Origin: Streptomyces wedmorensis
GTDB taxonomy: Bacteria > Actinomycetota > Actinomycetes > Streptomycetales > Streptomycetaceae
NCBI RefSeq assembly: GCF_000716445.1
Contig: NZ_JNWK01000018.1
Span: 44,310 to 108,309 of the forward strand
Reading direction: 5' to 3'
Length of the DNA stretch: 64,000 nt
The translations under genes and the position numbers were made by a program. A model generated the notes under the pieces. That model was not told where the DNA came from. It saw only the letters and a program-made list of their open reading frames with translations, and ran no database searches. Positions 53,568 to 62,855 of the stretch are shown piece by piece. Each line of letters opens with the position of its first letter. Position 1 is the first letter of the stretch.

Positions 53568-54743
53568 ATGAGTACCTACCGTGACCTGACCCACCGCGGC
53601 TCGGCCCGCGGCACGGTCCTGCGGACCGTGGGGACCCGGGAGCGGCGCTCCCACCTGACGGCGCCCCGCGTGCCGACCGTCGGCATCGACATCGGCGGTA
53701 CGAAGGTGATGGCCGGTGTCGTCGACGCCGACGGCAACATCCTGGAGAAGCTCCGCACGGAGACCCCGGACAAGTCCAAGAGCCCGAAGGTCGTCGAGGA
53801 CACCATCGTCGAGCTGGTCCTCGACCTCTCCGACCGGCACGACGTGCACGCCGTCGGCATCGGCGCCGCGGGCTGGGTCGACGCCGACCGGGCCCGGGTC
53901 CTCTTCGCCCCGCACCTCGCCTGGCGCAACGAGCCCCTCCGTGACGCCCTCCAGGGCCGCCTCGCCGTCCCCGTCATGGTCGACAACGACGCCAACACCG
54001 CCGCCTGGGCCGAATGGCGCTTCGGCGCCGGACGCGGCGAGGACCACCTCGTCATGATCACCCTCGGTACCGGCATCGGCGGCGCCATCCTGGAGGACGG
54101 CCAGGTCAAGCGGGGCAAGTACGGCGTCGCCGGCGAGTTCGGCCACATGCAGGTCGTCCCCGGCGGCCACCGCTGCCCCTGCGGCAACCGCGGCTGCTGG
54201 GAGCAGTACAGCTCCGGCAACGCGCTGGTCCGCGAGGCCCGCGAGCTCGCCGCGGCCGACTCCCCGGTCGCGTACGAGATCATCGAACGGGTCAAGGGGA
54301 ACATCCCCGAGATCACCGGCCCCCTCATCACCGAGCTCGCCCGCGAGGGCGACGCCATGTGCGTGGAGCTGCTCCAGGACATCGGCCAGTGGCTCGGCGT
54401 CGGCATCGCCAACCTCGCCGCCGCCCTCGACCCCTCCTGCTTCGTCATCGGCGGCGGCGTCTCCGCCGCCGACGACCTCCTCATCGGCCCCGCCCGGGAC
54501 GCCTTCCGCCGCCACCTCACCGGCCGCGGCTACCGCCCCGAGGCCCGCATCACCCGCGCCCAGCTCGGCCCCGAGGCCGGCATGGTCGGCGCCGCCGACC
54601 TCGCCCGGCTCGTCGCCCGCCGCTTCCGCCGCGCCAACCGGCGCCGCGTCGAGCGGTACGAACGGTACGAGCGCTACGCCCAGGTCCTGCGCAACGGGAC
54701 CTCGGGCCGGGCCGCCCGTACCCCCGAGGACCCCCCTTCATGA
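53568..54743 (+). CDS. ROK-family sugar kinase (glucokinase-like)
   Basis: A 391-residue ROK kinase. The phosphate loop is GIDIGGTKVMAGVVD near 39, the catalytic DNDANTAAWAEW near 140 and the zinc motif CPCGNRGCWEQYSSG near 203. ROK kinases phosphorylate glucose or related sugars, which fits import by the preceding ABC genes. The C-terminus is Arg/Tyr-rich (RRRVERYERYERYAQ), longer than usual and derived from repeated GAACGGTACGA-like DNA. Its stop overlaps the next start (ATGA). Confidence 0.92.
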   Translation: MSTYRDLTHRGSARGTVLRTVGTRERRSHLTAPRVPTVGIDIGGTKVMAGVVDADGNILEKLRTETPDKSKSPKVVEDTIVELVLDLSDRHDVHAVGIGAAGWVDADRARVLFAPHLAWRNEPLRDALQGRLAVPVMVDNDANTAAWAEWRFGAGRGEDHLVMITLGTGIGGAILEDGQVKRGKYGVAGEFGHMQVVPGGHRCPCGNRGCWEQYSSGNALVREARELAAADSPVAYEIIERVKGNIPEITGPLITELAREGDAMCVELLQDIGQWLGVGIANLAAALDPSCFVIGGGVSAADDLLIGPARDAFRRHLTGRGYRPEARITRAQLGPEAGMVGAADLARLVARRFRRANRRRVERYERYERYAQVLRNGTSGRAARTPEDPPS

Positions 54744-55447
54744 CCGTGCCCCACCAGTCCACCACGCCCCGCGCCCCGCAGGACAAGCTGCCCGAGGACC
54801 GCCGGCACATGATCCGCCGCCGCTGGCTGACGGCCGTCATCATCGTGCTGCTCGTCGGCATCCCGGCCGGCTATCTCGTCATCTCCGCCGGCCAGAGCCG
54901 CGACAGCGGCCGCGACAAGGAACGCGAGTCCTCCGCGGCCGGCCTCCAGGCGAACCGGCCCTCCCAGATGAAGCGCCGGGTCTTCGAGGTCCCGATCCCC
55001 GCCGGCGCCTGGGACGTCGCCTACTACGAGACCAGCAACTGGAAGACGAGCCGGCTGTACGTCCAGTTCACGACCACCGCCACCGGCCTCGACGCCTTCC
55101 TGGCCGAGTCCGGCACCAGCCGCGCCCAGCTCGTCCCGGGCCACGTCACCGTCAGCGAACGCGACGCCGACATCGCCGACTGGACCTTCGACGACGGCCC
55201 GACCGGCGGGACGGCCACCCCGCCTACCGGCGGCGCGGCGACTCCGGCGACCGTCGGCACCACCGCTCCGGCGACCGTCGGCCCCTCCACCGGTGCGACC
55301 GAGGCATCCGGCGGGGCGACCGGAGCCACGGTCTGGGCGGGCACCACCGTCACCCGCGAGGAACCCCGGCCCGACACCGACATCACCGTCGACCTCACCG
55401 ACCCGGCGTTCCCCCGGGTGTACGCGGTCTCCACCACCAGCCCCTGA
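54740..55447 (+). CDS. single-helix membrane-anchored extracytoplasmic protein
   Basis: A 235-residue protein with a basic N-terminus (MIRRRWL), one helix (TAVIIVLLVGIPAGYLVISAG), then an outside domain with FEVPIPAGAWDVAYYETSNW and a Thr/Gly/Pro/Ala-rich repeat stretch (about 158-190) before a short end domain. The repeats are degenerate TPATVG-like units. I do not recognise a family. Coupling to the ROK kinase gene suggests it works with this sugar system, perhaps at the cell surface. Confidence 0.7.
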   Translation: MTVPHQSTTPRAPQDKLPEDRRHMIRRRWLTAVIIVLLVGIPAGYLVISAGQSRDSGRDKERESSAAGLQANRPSQMKRRVFEVPIPAGAWDVAYYETSNWKTSRLYVQFTTTATGLDAFLAESGTSRAQLVPGHVTVSERDADIADWTFDDGPTGGTATPPTGGAATPATVGTTAPATVGPSTGATEASGGATGATVWAGTTVTREEPRPDTDITVDLTDPAFPRVYAVSTTSP

Positions 55448-55465
55448 CCACGGAGCCGGACCCGC

Positions 55466-55482
55466 CCGGGCTCAGAGCCCGG
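55466..55482 (-). terminator. short hairpin over the end of the first DUF4139 gene
   Basis: Arms CCGGGCT (55466-55472) and AGCCCGG (55476-55482) close a CAG loop and include the stop codon of the minus-strand gene. It lies at a convergence of two genes and could serve both. Confidence 0.45.
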
Positions 55483-57043
55483 TGACCTTGCCGCTCGCCG
55501 ACAGCTCGTACACCAGGGTGACGGTGCGGCGGCCGCCCGGCGGGAGGGCCAGGTCCCAGCGGGCGACGCCCTCGGCGTCGACCACGTCGGGCGCCGGGGA
55601 GCACGCGTCCTTGTGGAGACGCACCTCCACCGCCGACACCTCCGAGACGGGGATCCGCTCCCGCAGGACGACCGTCCGCTCGCCGCGTTCCCCGGGCGCG
55701 GAGAACCGGGAGACGTGCAGCCGCACCGTGCGGGTGACCACCGTCCGCTGGGTCAGGCCGACGGAGTCGCGGGACTCCTCGGTCCGCCGGACCACCCGGT
55801 AGTCGTCCCGGCTGCCGAAGGCCAGCTCGACGGGGGCGCCGACGGCCGTGAAGTCCAGCGTGCCGCGGCCGCCGAACCCGCTGTCGCGGACCAGGTCCAC
55901 GGGCCCGGCGAGCAGCACGTGGCCGGACAGGTTGTCGCACCGCACCACCTGGGTGACCAGCGGGGACAGCTCCGGCGCGCAGGCGTACTCACCACGCGCC
56001 GCCGTGGTGAACGCGGAGAGCGGCACCCGGTGGGCGCGGCCGTCCCCGCGCACCGAGACCGCCGCGGGGGCGCTCAGCACCCGCGCCTCCCCGCCGTCGT
56101 CCACGCCCGGCAGGCCGAGCACGGACGCCGGGCCGAGGTCCCCGATCTCCTCTTCGCGCAGCTCCACGTCGACCGTACGGCGCTCCGCCGACGAGCGGTC
56201 CTTCAGCGTCAGCCGGTCCTCGGTCAGGCGCGGCGGATCGGTGGCCAGCGCCGACCGGGCCGTCGACAGCGTCAGCCGTACGCCCGACCAGTCCTCACCC
56301 GTCCGCTGCCAGACCATCGCGTCGGTCTCGAGGGTCAGCGAGTCGCCGTCGAGCACGGCCCGGTAGGCCGGCCGCCACAGCGCGCACGGGGTGAGGTGGC
56401 TCAGCCGCAGCTCCACGGGCCCGTCGGCCGCGGCCTCCACGGTCAGTTCGACATGGCCGACGAGTTCGGCGGGCTCCTCCTCGGAGGCGTACAGCGCCCG
56501 CTGGGTCTCCATGGACTCGGCGTCGAGCTCGACCAGCCGGACCTGCACGAGGCGGAGCCGTTCGGCGTACGTGTCGCGTTCGGCGTCCACCCGGTCCAGT
56601 TCGGCGGCCCAGCGGGACCGCTCGCTCTCGCCCGAGCCGGCGCCCTCGCCGATCTCGCGCAGCAGGTCGGCGGCGAGCTTGCCGAGGAGACCGAGGCGCG
56701 CCCGCAGCCGGTCGCCCTGCCGCTCCAGGGACGACTGCTCCGCTTCGAGGGCGGCCTCGCGCCGGCGCAGGGGGGAGTCGCCGTCGGCGGAGGGCCGCGG
56801 CGCGCGCGGCGTCCAGGTGCGGACGATCCGCGCGTCGAGCACGGTCGCGGGGTGCCCGGCGGTCAACTCGGCGTGCAGGGTCCGGTCGACGGCCAGCGCG
56901 CTGACGGGGCCGAGGCGCAGCCGCTGGACGCCGGCCGTCAGGTCGAGCACGGCGGTGCGCTCGATGTGGGCGCGGTCCTCCAGGCACGTCACGGCGGTGA
57001 CGGGAAGGGCGATCGGCTGTGTCGTCGTGGTGGTCGTGGTCAT
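55472..57043 (-). CDS. DUF4139 (MuiA-type) protein
   Basis: A 523-residue protein of the mucoidy-inhibitor MuiA/DUF4139 family. An N-terminal strand domain (VTCLEDRAHIERTAVLDL), a long coiled coil (about residues 85-190) and the DUF4139 beta domain (YRAVLDGDSLTLETDAMVWQRTGEDWSGVRLTLST) are visible, and it ends in a beta sandwich (RWDLALPPGGRRTVTLVYEL). It starts at ATG 57043 (AGGAG upstream), not at the longer frame to 57199. It is 7 bases downstream of a second DUF4139 gene, so both come from one transcript. The function of this family is unclear; an adhesion or protein-protein scaffold role is assumed. Confidence 0.85.
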   Translation of the reverse strand: MTTTTTTTQPIALPVTAVTCLEDRAHIERTAVLDLTAGVQRLRLGPVSALAVDRTLHAELTAGHPATVLDARIVRTWTPRAPRPSADGDSPLRRREAALEAEQSSLERQGDRLRARLGLLGKLAADLLREIGEGAGSGESERSRWAAELDRVDAERDTYAERLRLVQVRLVELDAESMETQRALYASEEEPAELVGHVELTVEAAADGPVELRLSHLTPCALWRPAYRAVLDGDSLTLETDAMVWQRTGEDWSGVRLTLSTARSALATDPPRLTEDRLTLKDRSSAERRTVDVELREEEIGDLGPASVLGLPGVDDGGEARVLSAPAAVSVRGDGRAHRVPLSAFTTAARGEYACAPELSPLVTQVVRCDNLSGHVLLAGPVDLVRDSGFGGRGTLDFTAVGAPVELAFGSRDDYRVVRRTEESRDSVGLTQRTVVTRTVRLHVSRFSAPGERGERTVVLRERIPVSEVSAVEVRLHKDACSPAPDVVDAEGVARWDLALPPGGRRTVTLVYELSASGKVTGL

Positions 57044-57050
57044 GGCGGTG

Positions 57051-59105
57051 TCAGCTCCTGCGGTTTCCGCCGACCAGGGCCTTGCCGGTCGGGATGCGGA
57101 TCTCGTAGCCGCCGTCGAGGGCGGCGGTGGTGCCCGCGGGCAGGTCGAGGCGCCAGACGCGGGTGCCCGGTGCGTGGCGATCGGCCCCCGCGCCCTCATC
57201 GGGCGTCGTCCAGTCGGCCCGCTCCTCGATCCGGACGTCCCCGTCGGAGGTGACCGGCACCCGCTCCTGGACCTCGACGGTGACGGGCCTCGCCAGCCGG
57301 TTGGCCAGCTCCACGTGGACGCGGTGGTCGAGCACGGTGACGTTGTTCCGCAGGCCTGCGGTCGACTCCCGCAGGTTCGTCCGGCGGGTGACCCGGATGC
57401 CCTCGGCGGGCCCGAGCCCCACCCGCCGGACCCCGCCGGGGGCGAGCGTGGGCAGCGCCGCGGTCAGCAGGAAGTCGTCGTCCACGGTGACCTCCACCGG
57501 GCCGGCGAGCAGCGCCTGGTCGGTGGCGTTGGACAGGACCAGCGTCGCGTACACCGTCTGCTCGACGGACGGCACGCACAGGTACTCGATGCGCAGACCG
57601 ACCGCGATCTCGCCGACGGTGACGGTGTGCCAGGTGCCGTCCGACGGGATGTCGGCGCGGGCGGCCGCGTCGAAGCGGTGGTCGAAGGAGCCCGCCGACT
57701 CGCGGGGCCACACGGCCTGTCCGGGCAGCGGCAGCTCGGCCACCGCCTCGGCACGGCGGCGGTACTCCGTCGCCACCGGATCGAAGGGCGTGTCGGGGAA
57801 CAGCCGGCCCCGGCGGCCGCCCTGCTCGTCGGGGCCGCGCAGGACGAGCGCGGCGTAGTCGAGCTCGGCGCCGCTCGGCTGCGGCGGACCCGGCGGTGGC
57901 GGCGGCTGAGGCGGCGGCACCGCCGCGCCGGGCGCCCCCGGCATGAAGGGGGCCGCGGGCGCGAGGGAGGCCGGGGGCCCGGCGAACGCCGGCGGGGCGC
58001 CGCCGTACGCGCCGCCCGGCGCCTGCGGCGCGGGCGGGACGGCGGGCCGCCGGGCGCGGGCCGCGGGCGCCGGCGGGGGCACCGGCGGCGGAACGGACAC
58101 GGGCATGGCCACGTCGACCTCGGCCGCGGCTCCGACCGCGACACCCCCCGGCCCGGAGGGCGTGAACGGGCGGGGGCCCGCCGCGTCGTACCCGGCGAAC
58201 AGGTCCGCGAGCCCGGCCGGCGGCTCGCGCCAGCCGGACGGCGCGGGGGCCTCCTGACGGCGGCCGAGCCGGATCGACCGCAGCTTCGGCAGGTCGGTGC
58301 GGCGCCGCAGGTCGGCGGTCGACAGGGCGATGCGCACGCCGTTCCAGTCCTCGTCCGTGCGCTGGGCCACCGAGGCCCGCAGCAGCAGCCGGCCGCTGCC
58401 GTCGCCCTGACGGTGCGACAGCCGGTAGGTCGGCACCCAGACGGCGCCCGGCACCCCGTACTCCAGCTCCACTTCCACCTGGACGTCGTCCTCGGCGTCA
58501 CCGGCGCCGTCGAGGGTCAGAGCCGCGCAGACCCGGGTCCCCACGTGCTCCGACGGCGCGTCGGTGGAGGCGCGGTGGTGACGGTCGGCGGCGACGGCGA
58601 ACGCGTGCTCGGCCTCGACCACCGCCTCCTCCAGCTCGGCCAGACGCGCGTGCAGTGCCGTCAGCCGCTCGTCCACGAAGTCGGCGAGTTCCAGCCATGC
58701 GTCGACCGGGGTCCGGCGGTACGACTCGTCCCGCTTCCGGCCGGGCGCCACCGGGTGGAGTCCCTCGACCTCCTTGATCAGAACCAGCTGCCGGTCCCGC
58801 CGGGCCTCCGCCGCGGCGCGCGCGTCCCTCAGCCGCTCGACCTCACGCCCCGCCCCGTCGGGCACCTCCGACCCGAGCGGCTCCGCCTCGACCACCACCC
58901 GTGCCTCGGTCACCCGCAGGCCGGACGGGCCGAGGACCCGGGCCCGCAGCGATCCCGGGTCCAGCGACCGGGGCAGCCCCGTCACCCGCACCCGTCCGCC
59001 CGGCGCCACCGTCCCCCGCGCCAGCCGGCGGCACACCGCGCCCCGCGCGTACACCACCACCGAATCCAGAGCCGACGTCCACCGCTGCTCCGAACCGTCC
59101 GTCAT
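57051..59105 (-). CDS. larger DUF4139 protein with a Pro-rich insert
   Basis: A 684-residue relative of the next gene. The N-terminal part (DSVVVYARGAVCRRLARGTV; helical coil 90-180) and the DUF4139 part (YRLSHRQGDGSGRLLLRASVAQRTDEDWNGVRIALSTADL) match the smaller protein. Between about residues 320 and 410 sits a long Pro/Ala/Gly-rich segment with runs of Pro, probably disordered. The C-terminus has ERVPVTSDGDVRIEERADW. The two genes look like a tandem duplication with later divergence, and may form a heteromer. Confidence 0.87.
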   Translation of the reverse strand: MTDGSEQRWTSALDSVVVYARGAVCRRLARGTVAPGGRVRVTGLPRSLDPGSLRARVLGPSGLRVTEARVVVEAEPLGSEVPDGAGREVERLRDARAAAEARRDRQLVLIKEVEGLHPVAPGRKRDESYRRTPVDAWLELADFVDERLTALHARLAELEEAVVEAEHAFAVAADRHHRASTDAPSEHVGTRVCAALTLDGAGDAEDDVQVEVELEYGVPGAVWVPTYRLSHRQGDGSGRLLLRASVAQRTDEDWNGVRIALSTADLRRRTDLPKLRSIRLGRRQEAPAPSGWREPPAGLADLFAGYDAAGPRPFTPSGPGGVAVGAAAEVDVAMPVSVPPPVPPPAPAARARRPAVPPAPQAPGGAYGGAPPAFAGPPASLAPAAPFMPGAPGAAVPPPQPPPPPGPPQPSGAELDYAALVLRGPDEQGGRRGRLFPDTPFDPVATEYRRRAEAVAELPLPGQAVWPRESAGSFDHRFDAAARADIPSDGTWHTVTVGEIAVGLRIEYLCVPSVEQTVYATLVLSNATDQALLAGPVEVTVDDDFLLTAALPTLAPGGVRRVGLGPAEGIRVTRRTNLRESTAGLRNNVTVLDHRVHVELANRLARPVTVEVQERVPVTSDGDVRIEERADWTTPDEGAGADRHAPGTRVWRLDLPAGTTAALDGGYEIRIPTGKALVGGNRRS

Positions 59106-59317
59106 GTACTCCGCCCCCCGTCGCTTTCACGCCAACCGAAGCGTACGCCCCGCAACTGCGTGCCGGGCAGGCGTTTTCGGACGCCGACTTCGCCCGTTGG
59201 CCGATTGTCTCCAGGCCGGTTCGAGACATCCCCCGTTCGCTGTAACGTACCGCTGACCCAGCGTTCTCGGGCCTGTCCGAGAGTCCGTCCGAGGGTCTGA
59301 GCGGGGGAGCTGCCGGA
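59106..59317 (+). promoter_or_regulatory. divergent promoter region for the trypco2/protease operon
   Basis: This 212-base gap holds a possible promoter, TTCGAG at 59220-59225 and TAACGT at 59243-59248 with 17 bases between, about 70 bases before the trypco2 start. No gene is supported here. Confidence 0.35.
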
Positions 59318-59635
59318 ATGTCGACGATCGGCCTGGCCGCGGCCATCGAGGAGTTGCGGCAGGAGCTGTACGAGGCGCAGCGGCAGGGCGTCGGCCAGCA
59401 GTTCGCCTTCGGTGTGGAAGAGGCAGAGCTGGAGCTCCAGCTCGAACTGCGCCACTCCCGGAAGGGCGACGGCAAGCTCTCCTTCGGCGTCGTCACCGTC
59501 GGCGGGGGCGTCGAGCGGGTCGGCGTCCGCACCCACACGCTGAGGATCCGGCTGTCCGTCGCGGACAAGGCAGCCGGTGGCACCCGACCCGAGGTCAACG
59601 ACGACGAGACCGGGTCGTGGGACGACGGGGAGTGA
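59318..59635 (+). CDS. trypco2 (trypsin-co-occurring domain) protein
   Basis: A 105-residue protein whose N-terminal 80 residues match trypco2: LAAAIEELRQELYEAQ helix, then FAFGVEEAELELQLELRHSRKG and LSFGVVTVGGGVERVGVRTHTLRIRLSV strands. The family is named for occurring beside trypsin-like proteases in actinobacterial conflict loci, exactly as here: the next gene is a trypsin-like protease one base after its stop. The ATG has GGGGGAG upstream. It probably modulates or targets the protease. Confidence 0.88.
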   Translation: MSTIGLAAAIEELRQELYEAQRQGVGQQFAFGVEEAELELQLELRHSRKGDGKLSFGVVTVGGGVERVGVRTHTLRIRLSVADKAAGGTRPEVNDDETGSWDDGE

Positions 59636-59636
59636 C

Positions 59637-61802
59637 GTGGAGCCGGCGCGACTGGCACTGATCCGCGGCGGTACGAAGGACGGGCCACGCAGCACCGGCT
59701 CCGGATATCTCATCGGCCCCCGACTCGTGCTGACGGCACGTCATGTTCTGGTGGACCGCGAGACCGGCGAGACGTGGCCGAAGCTCTCCGTACAGATCGG
59801 CCACCCCGCACAGGGCCCCACACGGACCGCGAAGGCGGAGCTGCTGTGGACCCCGCCGGACGAACTCGACGTCGCGCTGCTGCGCATCGACCAGGCCATG
59901 GACATACCCGGCTCCGTCCTCTGGGGCCGCCCCGCCGGCCGGGCACCGCTGCCGTACGCCGGACTCGGCTACCCGAAGGCCGCCGCCGTCGAGACGCGCG
60001 ACGTCGAGAACCTGCGGGGCACGCTGTCGCCCCTCTCCGGCTCCGGCCGCCACTACGTCCTCGACCAGGACCCCGCCCCCGAACCCGGCGCGGACGGCGG
60101 GAACGCCTGGGGAGGGGTCTCCGGCGCCGCCGTCTTCTGCGGCCACAGGCTCGTCGGCGTCGTCGTCCAGGAACCCGCGGCTTACGGCGCCAGGAGACTC
60201 CTCGCCGTCCCCGCGCACTCCTTCGTCCAGGACGCCGGGTTCCTGAACCACCTCGCCGAGCACGCGTGCGCCCTCTCCGAACCCACCGCGATCGGCGTAC
60301 CGGCACCGAGGGCCGCGCCGGGCACCGAGCGCACACCCGCGGAACGGACCCTGGAGCAACTGCTCCGCCCGCTCTTCGCCGACCCCGCCGCCCGCACCGC
60401 CCACGCCCGGGAACTCGCGGGCGAACTCGGCTACGAGACCGCCGACTACACCCCCACCGCGGCCGATCTCGTGACCCTCCTCCTGGCGCACCCCCGCGCG
60501 CACGCCGCACTCGGGCAGGCCCTCGCCGCGCGCGCCGTGGACCAGGCGTTCCGCTCCTGCCTCACCGCGTTCCTCACCCAGGCGAGGGTGCTCGGCCGCG
60601 GCCCGTTCCTCGCGCCGGAGGAGTTCGACGACCTCCTGCACCTGCTGCGCGGGATCCGCGACGAGCAGTCGGCGCTGCTGCCCCAGGCCGCCCGCGACGC
60701 GCTGCCGTACGCGGCGCTGCCCGACTGCCTGGACCGGCCCCGCATCGAGGAGCACGAACTCGCCGACGCGGTGGAGGCACTCGAGGAACTGCCCGACGGG
60801 GAGGGCATCCCCGAGGGCAGCCCGCCCGTCCCGGCGCTCCTCCGCCTGGTCGAGTACGTGGCCGCCGCCGTGGACGGCGAACGACAGCACGAGCTGCGCG
60901 CCTGGTCGAAGCGGACGGCCGACCGGATCGGCATCCACGGCGACGCCCTGGCGGAGCGGCGCATGGACGCCGCGCGGTGGGCCGAGCGCCGCAGGAACTC
61001 GCTCGTGTCCCGCGTGGTCATGGAACTGGAGCGCGACGGTGCCGCGGACGGCGACCGGTACGCCTGCCGGATCCTGCTGGTCCGCACCGACGGCACCCAT
61101 CGGATCCTCAAGAGCCCGTCGTCGGAGCCGAAGACCCCGCGGGAGGCGGCGAGCGCCCTCGCCGAGGCCGTCGGCGCCGCACGGCAGGAGCCCGGCGGGC
61201 ACGACCACGTGCCCTGGGTGACCGTCGTCGTCGACCGGCCCGGCCTCCACCTGGCCGTCGACGAATGGGAGTCCGGGGCACCCGACGACCTCCTCCCGCC
61301 CTCGCCGATCGGCGCCGACTACCAGCTCTCCCTCAGCTGCCCGGACCTCGACCGGCTCGTCGCCACCCGGGGCCAGGACCGGGAACGCCGGTGGAAGAAG
61401 GGCCGTACGTCGGTCGTCGTCACCGAACCGTCCTGCGGCGACCGGGACAAGCTGATGCACCTGCTCCGCACCGAACACCGCGACACCGCCCGCGTCGTCC
61501 TCCACGGCCCCGCCGACCAGCGCCAGGCCTGGCTCGAGACCTGCCTCGCCTACGGGGTACCCGTCGTGCTCTGGGACCGCGACGCCACCGGTTACGACGA
61601 CGCCGACCGGCTCGGCGAACTGGCGCCCTCCGACGAGCTCGACGGACTCGCCGAGCGGGTACGCGTCTTCCGCAGCCGCACCGCCGCCCACCCGGAGGAA
61701 CGACGGGCCCGCCCCTCGCTCGTCTGGGAACCCGAAGGCTCCTACCCGAGGACCGAACAGCTCCACCTGAGGGACCCCTGGAGAGGAACCCACGCGTCAT
61801 GA
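59637..61802 (+). CDS. trypsin-like serine protease with VMAP-type C-terminal region
   Basis: A 721-residue protein. Residues 1-215 are a trypsin-like domain with a complete triad: His in LTARHVL near 35, Asp in DVALLRI near 79 and Ser in WGGVSGAAVF near 162. A helical linker (about 225-420) and a C-terminal VMAP-like domain follow (ACRILLVRTDGTHRILKSPSS; LPPSPIGADYQLSLSCPDL; VVLWDRDATGYDDADRLGEL). VMAP (vWA-MoxR-associated protein) C-terminal domains are the mobile effector scaffold in MoxR/vWA ternary conflict systems. GTG 59637 follows the trypco2 stop; its stop overlaps the MoxR start. No signal peptide is seen, so the protease would act in the cytosol. Confidence 0.82.
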   Translation: MEPARLALIRGGTKDGPRSTGSGYLIGPRLVLTARHVLVDRETGETWPKLSVQIGHPAQGPTRTAKAELLWTPPDELDVALLRIDQAMDIPGSVLWGRPAGRAPLPYAGLGYPKAAAVETRDVENLRGTLSPLSGSGRHYVLDQDPAPEPGADGGNAWGGVSGAAVFCGHRLVGVVVQEPAAYGARRLLAVPAHSFVQDAGFLNHLAEHACALSEPTAIGVPAPRAAPGTERTPAERTLEQLLRPLFADPAARTAHARELAGELGYETADYTPTAADLVTLLLAHPRAHAALGQALAARAVDQAFRSCLTAFLTQARVLGRGPFLAPEEFDDLLHLLRGIRDEQSALLPQAARDALPYAALPDCLDRPRIEEHELADAVEALEELPDGEGIPEGSPPVPALLRLVEYVAAAVDGERQHELRAWSKRTADRIGIHGDALAERRMDAARWAERRRNSLVSRVVMELERDGAADGDRYACRILLVRTDGTHRILKSPSSEPKTPREAASALAEAVGAARQEPGGHDHVPWVTVVVDRPGLHLAVDEWESGAPDDLLPPSPIGADYQLSLSCPDLDRLVATRGQDRERRWKKGRTSVVVTEPSCGDRDKLMHLLRTEHRDTARVVLHGPADQRQAWLETCLAYGVPVVLWDRDATGYDDADRLGELAPSDELDGLAERVRVFRSRTAAHPEERRARPSLVWEPEGSYPRTEQLHLRDPWRGTHAS

Positions 61803-62851
61803 CCACCCCCGAACAGCCGACCGGCACGAGCTCCCCGGAGCAGGCCCCCGCCGGAGACGGCCGGCCCGTCCACGTGGCCGACCCGCGTCTCGCCGGAGAC
61901 GACTGGCGCCTCTTCCGCGGGAACGGCGAGCGCCGCGACGTCGCATTCCCCGAAGCACCCCCGTGGCGCCGCTTCGACCGCCCCGAGTCCGAGTCCGGGA
62001 CCGGCGCCAAGGTCCCCTACCCCCGGCCCTACCTCATCGGCCCCGACGAGGCCGACGTGGTCAACGCGGCGCTGCACCTGCGCCGGCCCCTCCTCGTCAC
62101 CGGTCAGCCCGGCACCGGCAAGTCCTCCCTCGCCCACGCCATCGCCCACGAACTGAACCTCGGCCGCGTCCTCCAGTGGCCCGTGAACAGCCGCTCCACC
62201 CTCCAGGACGCCCTCTACCAGTACGACGCCGTCGGCCGGCTCCGCGAGGCCACCCTGCCGCGCGACGCCGACGGCACGGAACCCGACATCGGGCAGTACA
62301 TCCAGCTCGGCCCCCTCGGCAACGCCCTCGTCGACCGCCGGCGCCCCCGCGTCCTCCTCATCGACGAACTCGACAAGGGCGACGTGGACCTCCCCAACGA
62401 CCTGCTGACCGTCTTCGAGGAGGGCGAGTTCGTCATCCCCGAACTCGCCCGGCTCCCCAAGGACCACGCCCCCGTCCACGTACAGACCGACGACCCCGAC
62501 GAGCCCGCCGCCATCGGGCGCGGCCACGTCCGCTGCACCGAGTTCCCCGTCGTCGTCATCACCAGCAACGGCGAACGCGAGTTCCCGCCCGCCTTCCTCC
62601 GCCGCTGCATCCGCCTCGACCTCCCCGAACCCGACGAACAACGCCTGCGCGACATCGTCGCCGCCCATCTCGGCCCCGCCGCCCTCGCCGAGGTCGACGA
62701 CCTCCTGACCACCTTCCTCGCCCGCCGCGCCGCCGGCGAACTCGCCACCGACCAACTCCTCAACGCCGTCTTCCTCCGCAAGGGCGGCATCGGCCTCGAC
62801 TCCGGTCCCCTCCTCCAATCCGTACTCCACCGCCTCGGCGGAGCCGTGTGA
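61799..62851 (+). CDS. MoxR-type AAA ATPase of a VMAP ternary system
   Basis: A 350-residue AAA+ ATPase of the MoxR group. Walker A GQPGTGKSSLAHA near 99, Walker B VLLIDELDKGDVDLPNDLL near 185, sensor 1 VVVITSNGERE near 255 and an arginine-finger segment PPAFLRRCIRLDLPEPDEQRL near 268. The N-terminal 70 residues are a Pro-rich extension. ATG 61799 overlaps the protease stop. It would remodel or release the vWA partner encoded just downstream. Confidence 0.92.
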   Translation: MTTPEQPTGTSSPEQAPAGDGRPVHVADPRLAGDDWRLFRGNGERRDVAFPEAPPWRRFDRPESESGTGAKVPYPRPYLIGPDEADVVNAALHLRRPLLVTGQPGTGKSSLAHAIAHELNLGRVLQWPVNSRSTLQDALYQYDAVGRLREATLPRDADGTEPDIGQYIQLGPLGNALVDRRRPRVLLIDELDKGDVDLPNDLLTVFEEGEFVIPELARLPKDHAPVHVQTDDPDEPAAIGRGHVRCTEFPVVVITSNGEREFPPAFLRRCIRLDLPEPDEQRLRDIVAAHLGPAALAEVDDLLTTFLARRAAGELATDQLLNAVFLRKGGIGLDSGPLLQSVLHRLGGAV

Positions 62852-62855
62852 CACC

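Noticed and set aside
59595..61793. 732-residue minus-strand frame opposite the protease gene
   Set aside because: No motifs; the plus-strand frame has a complete catalytic triad and coupled starts.
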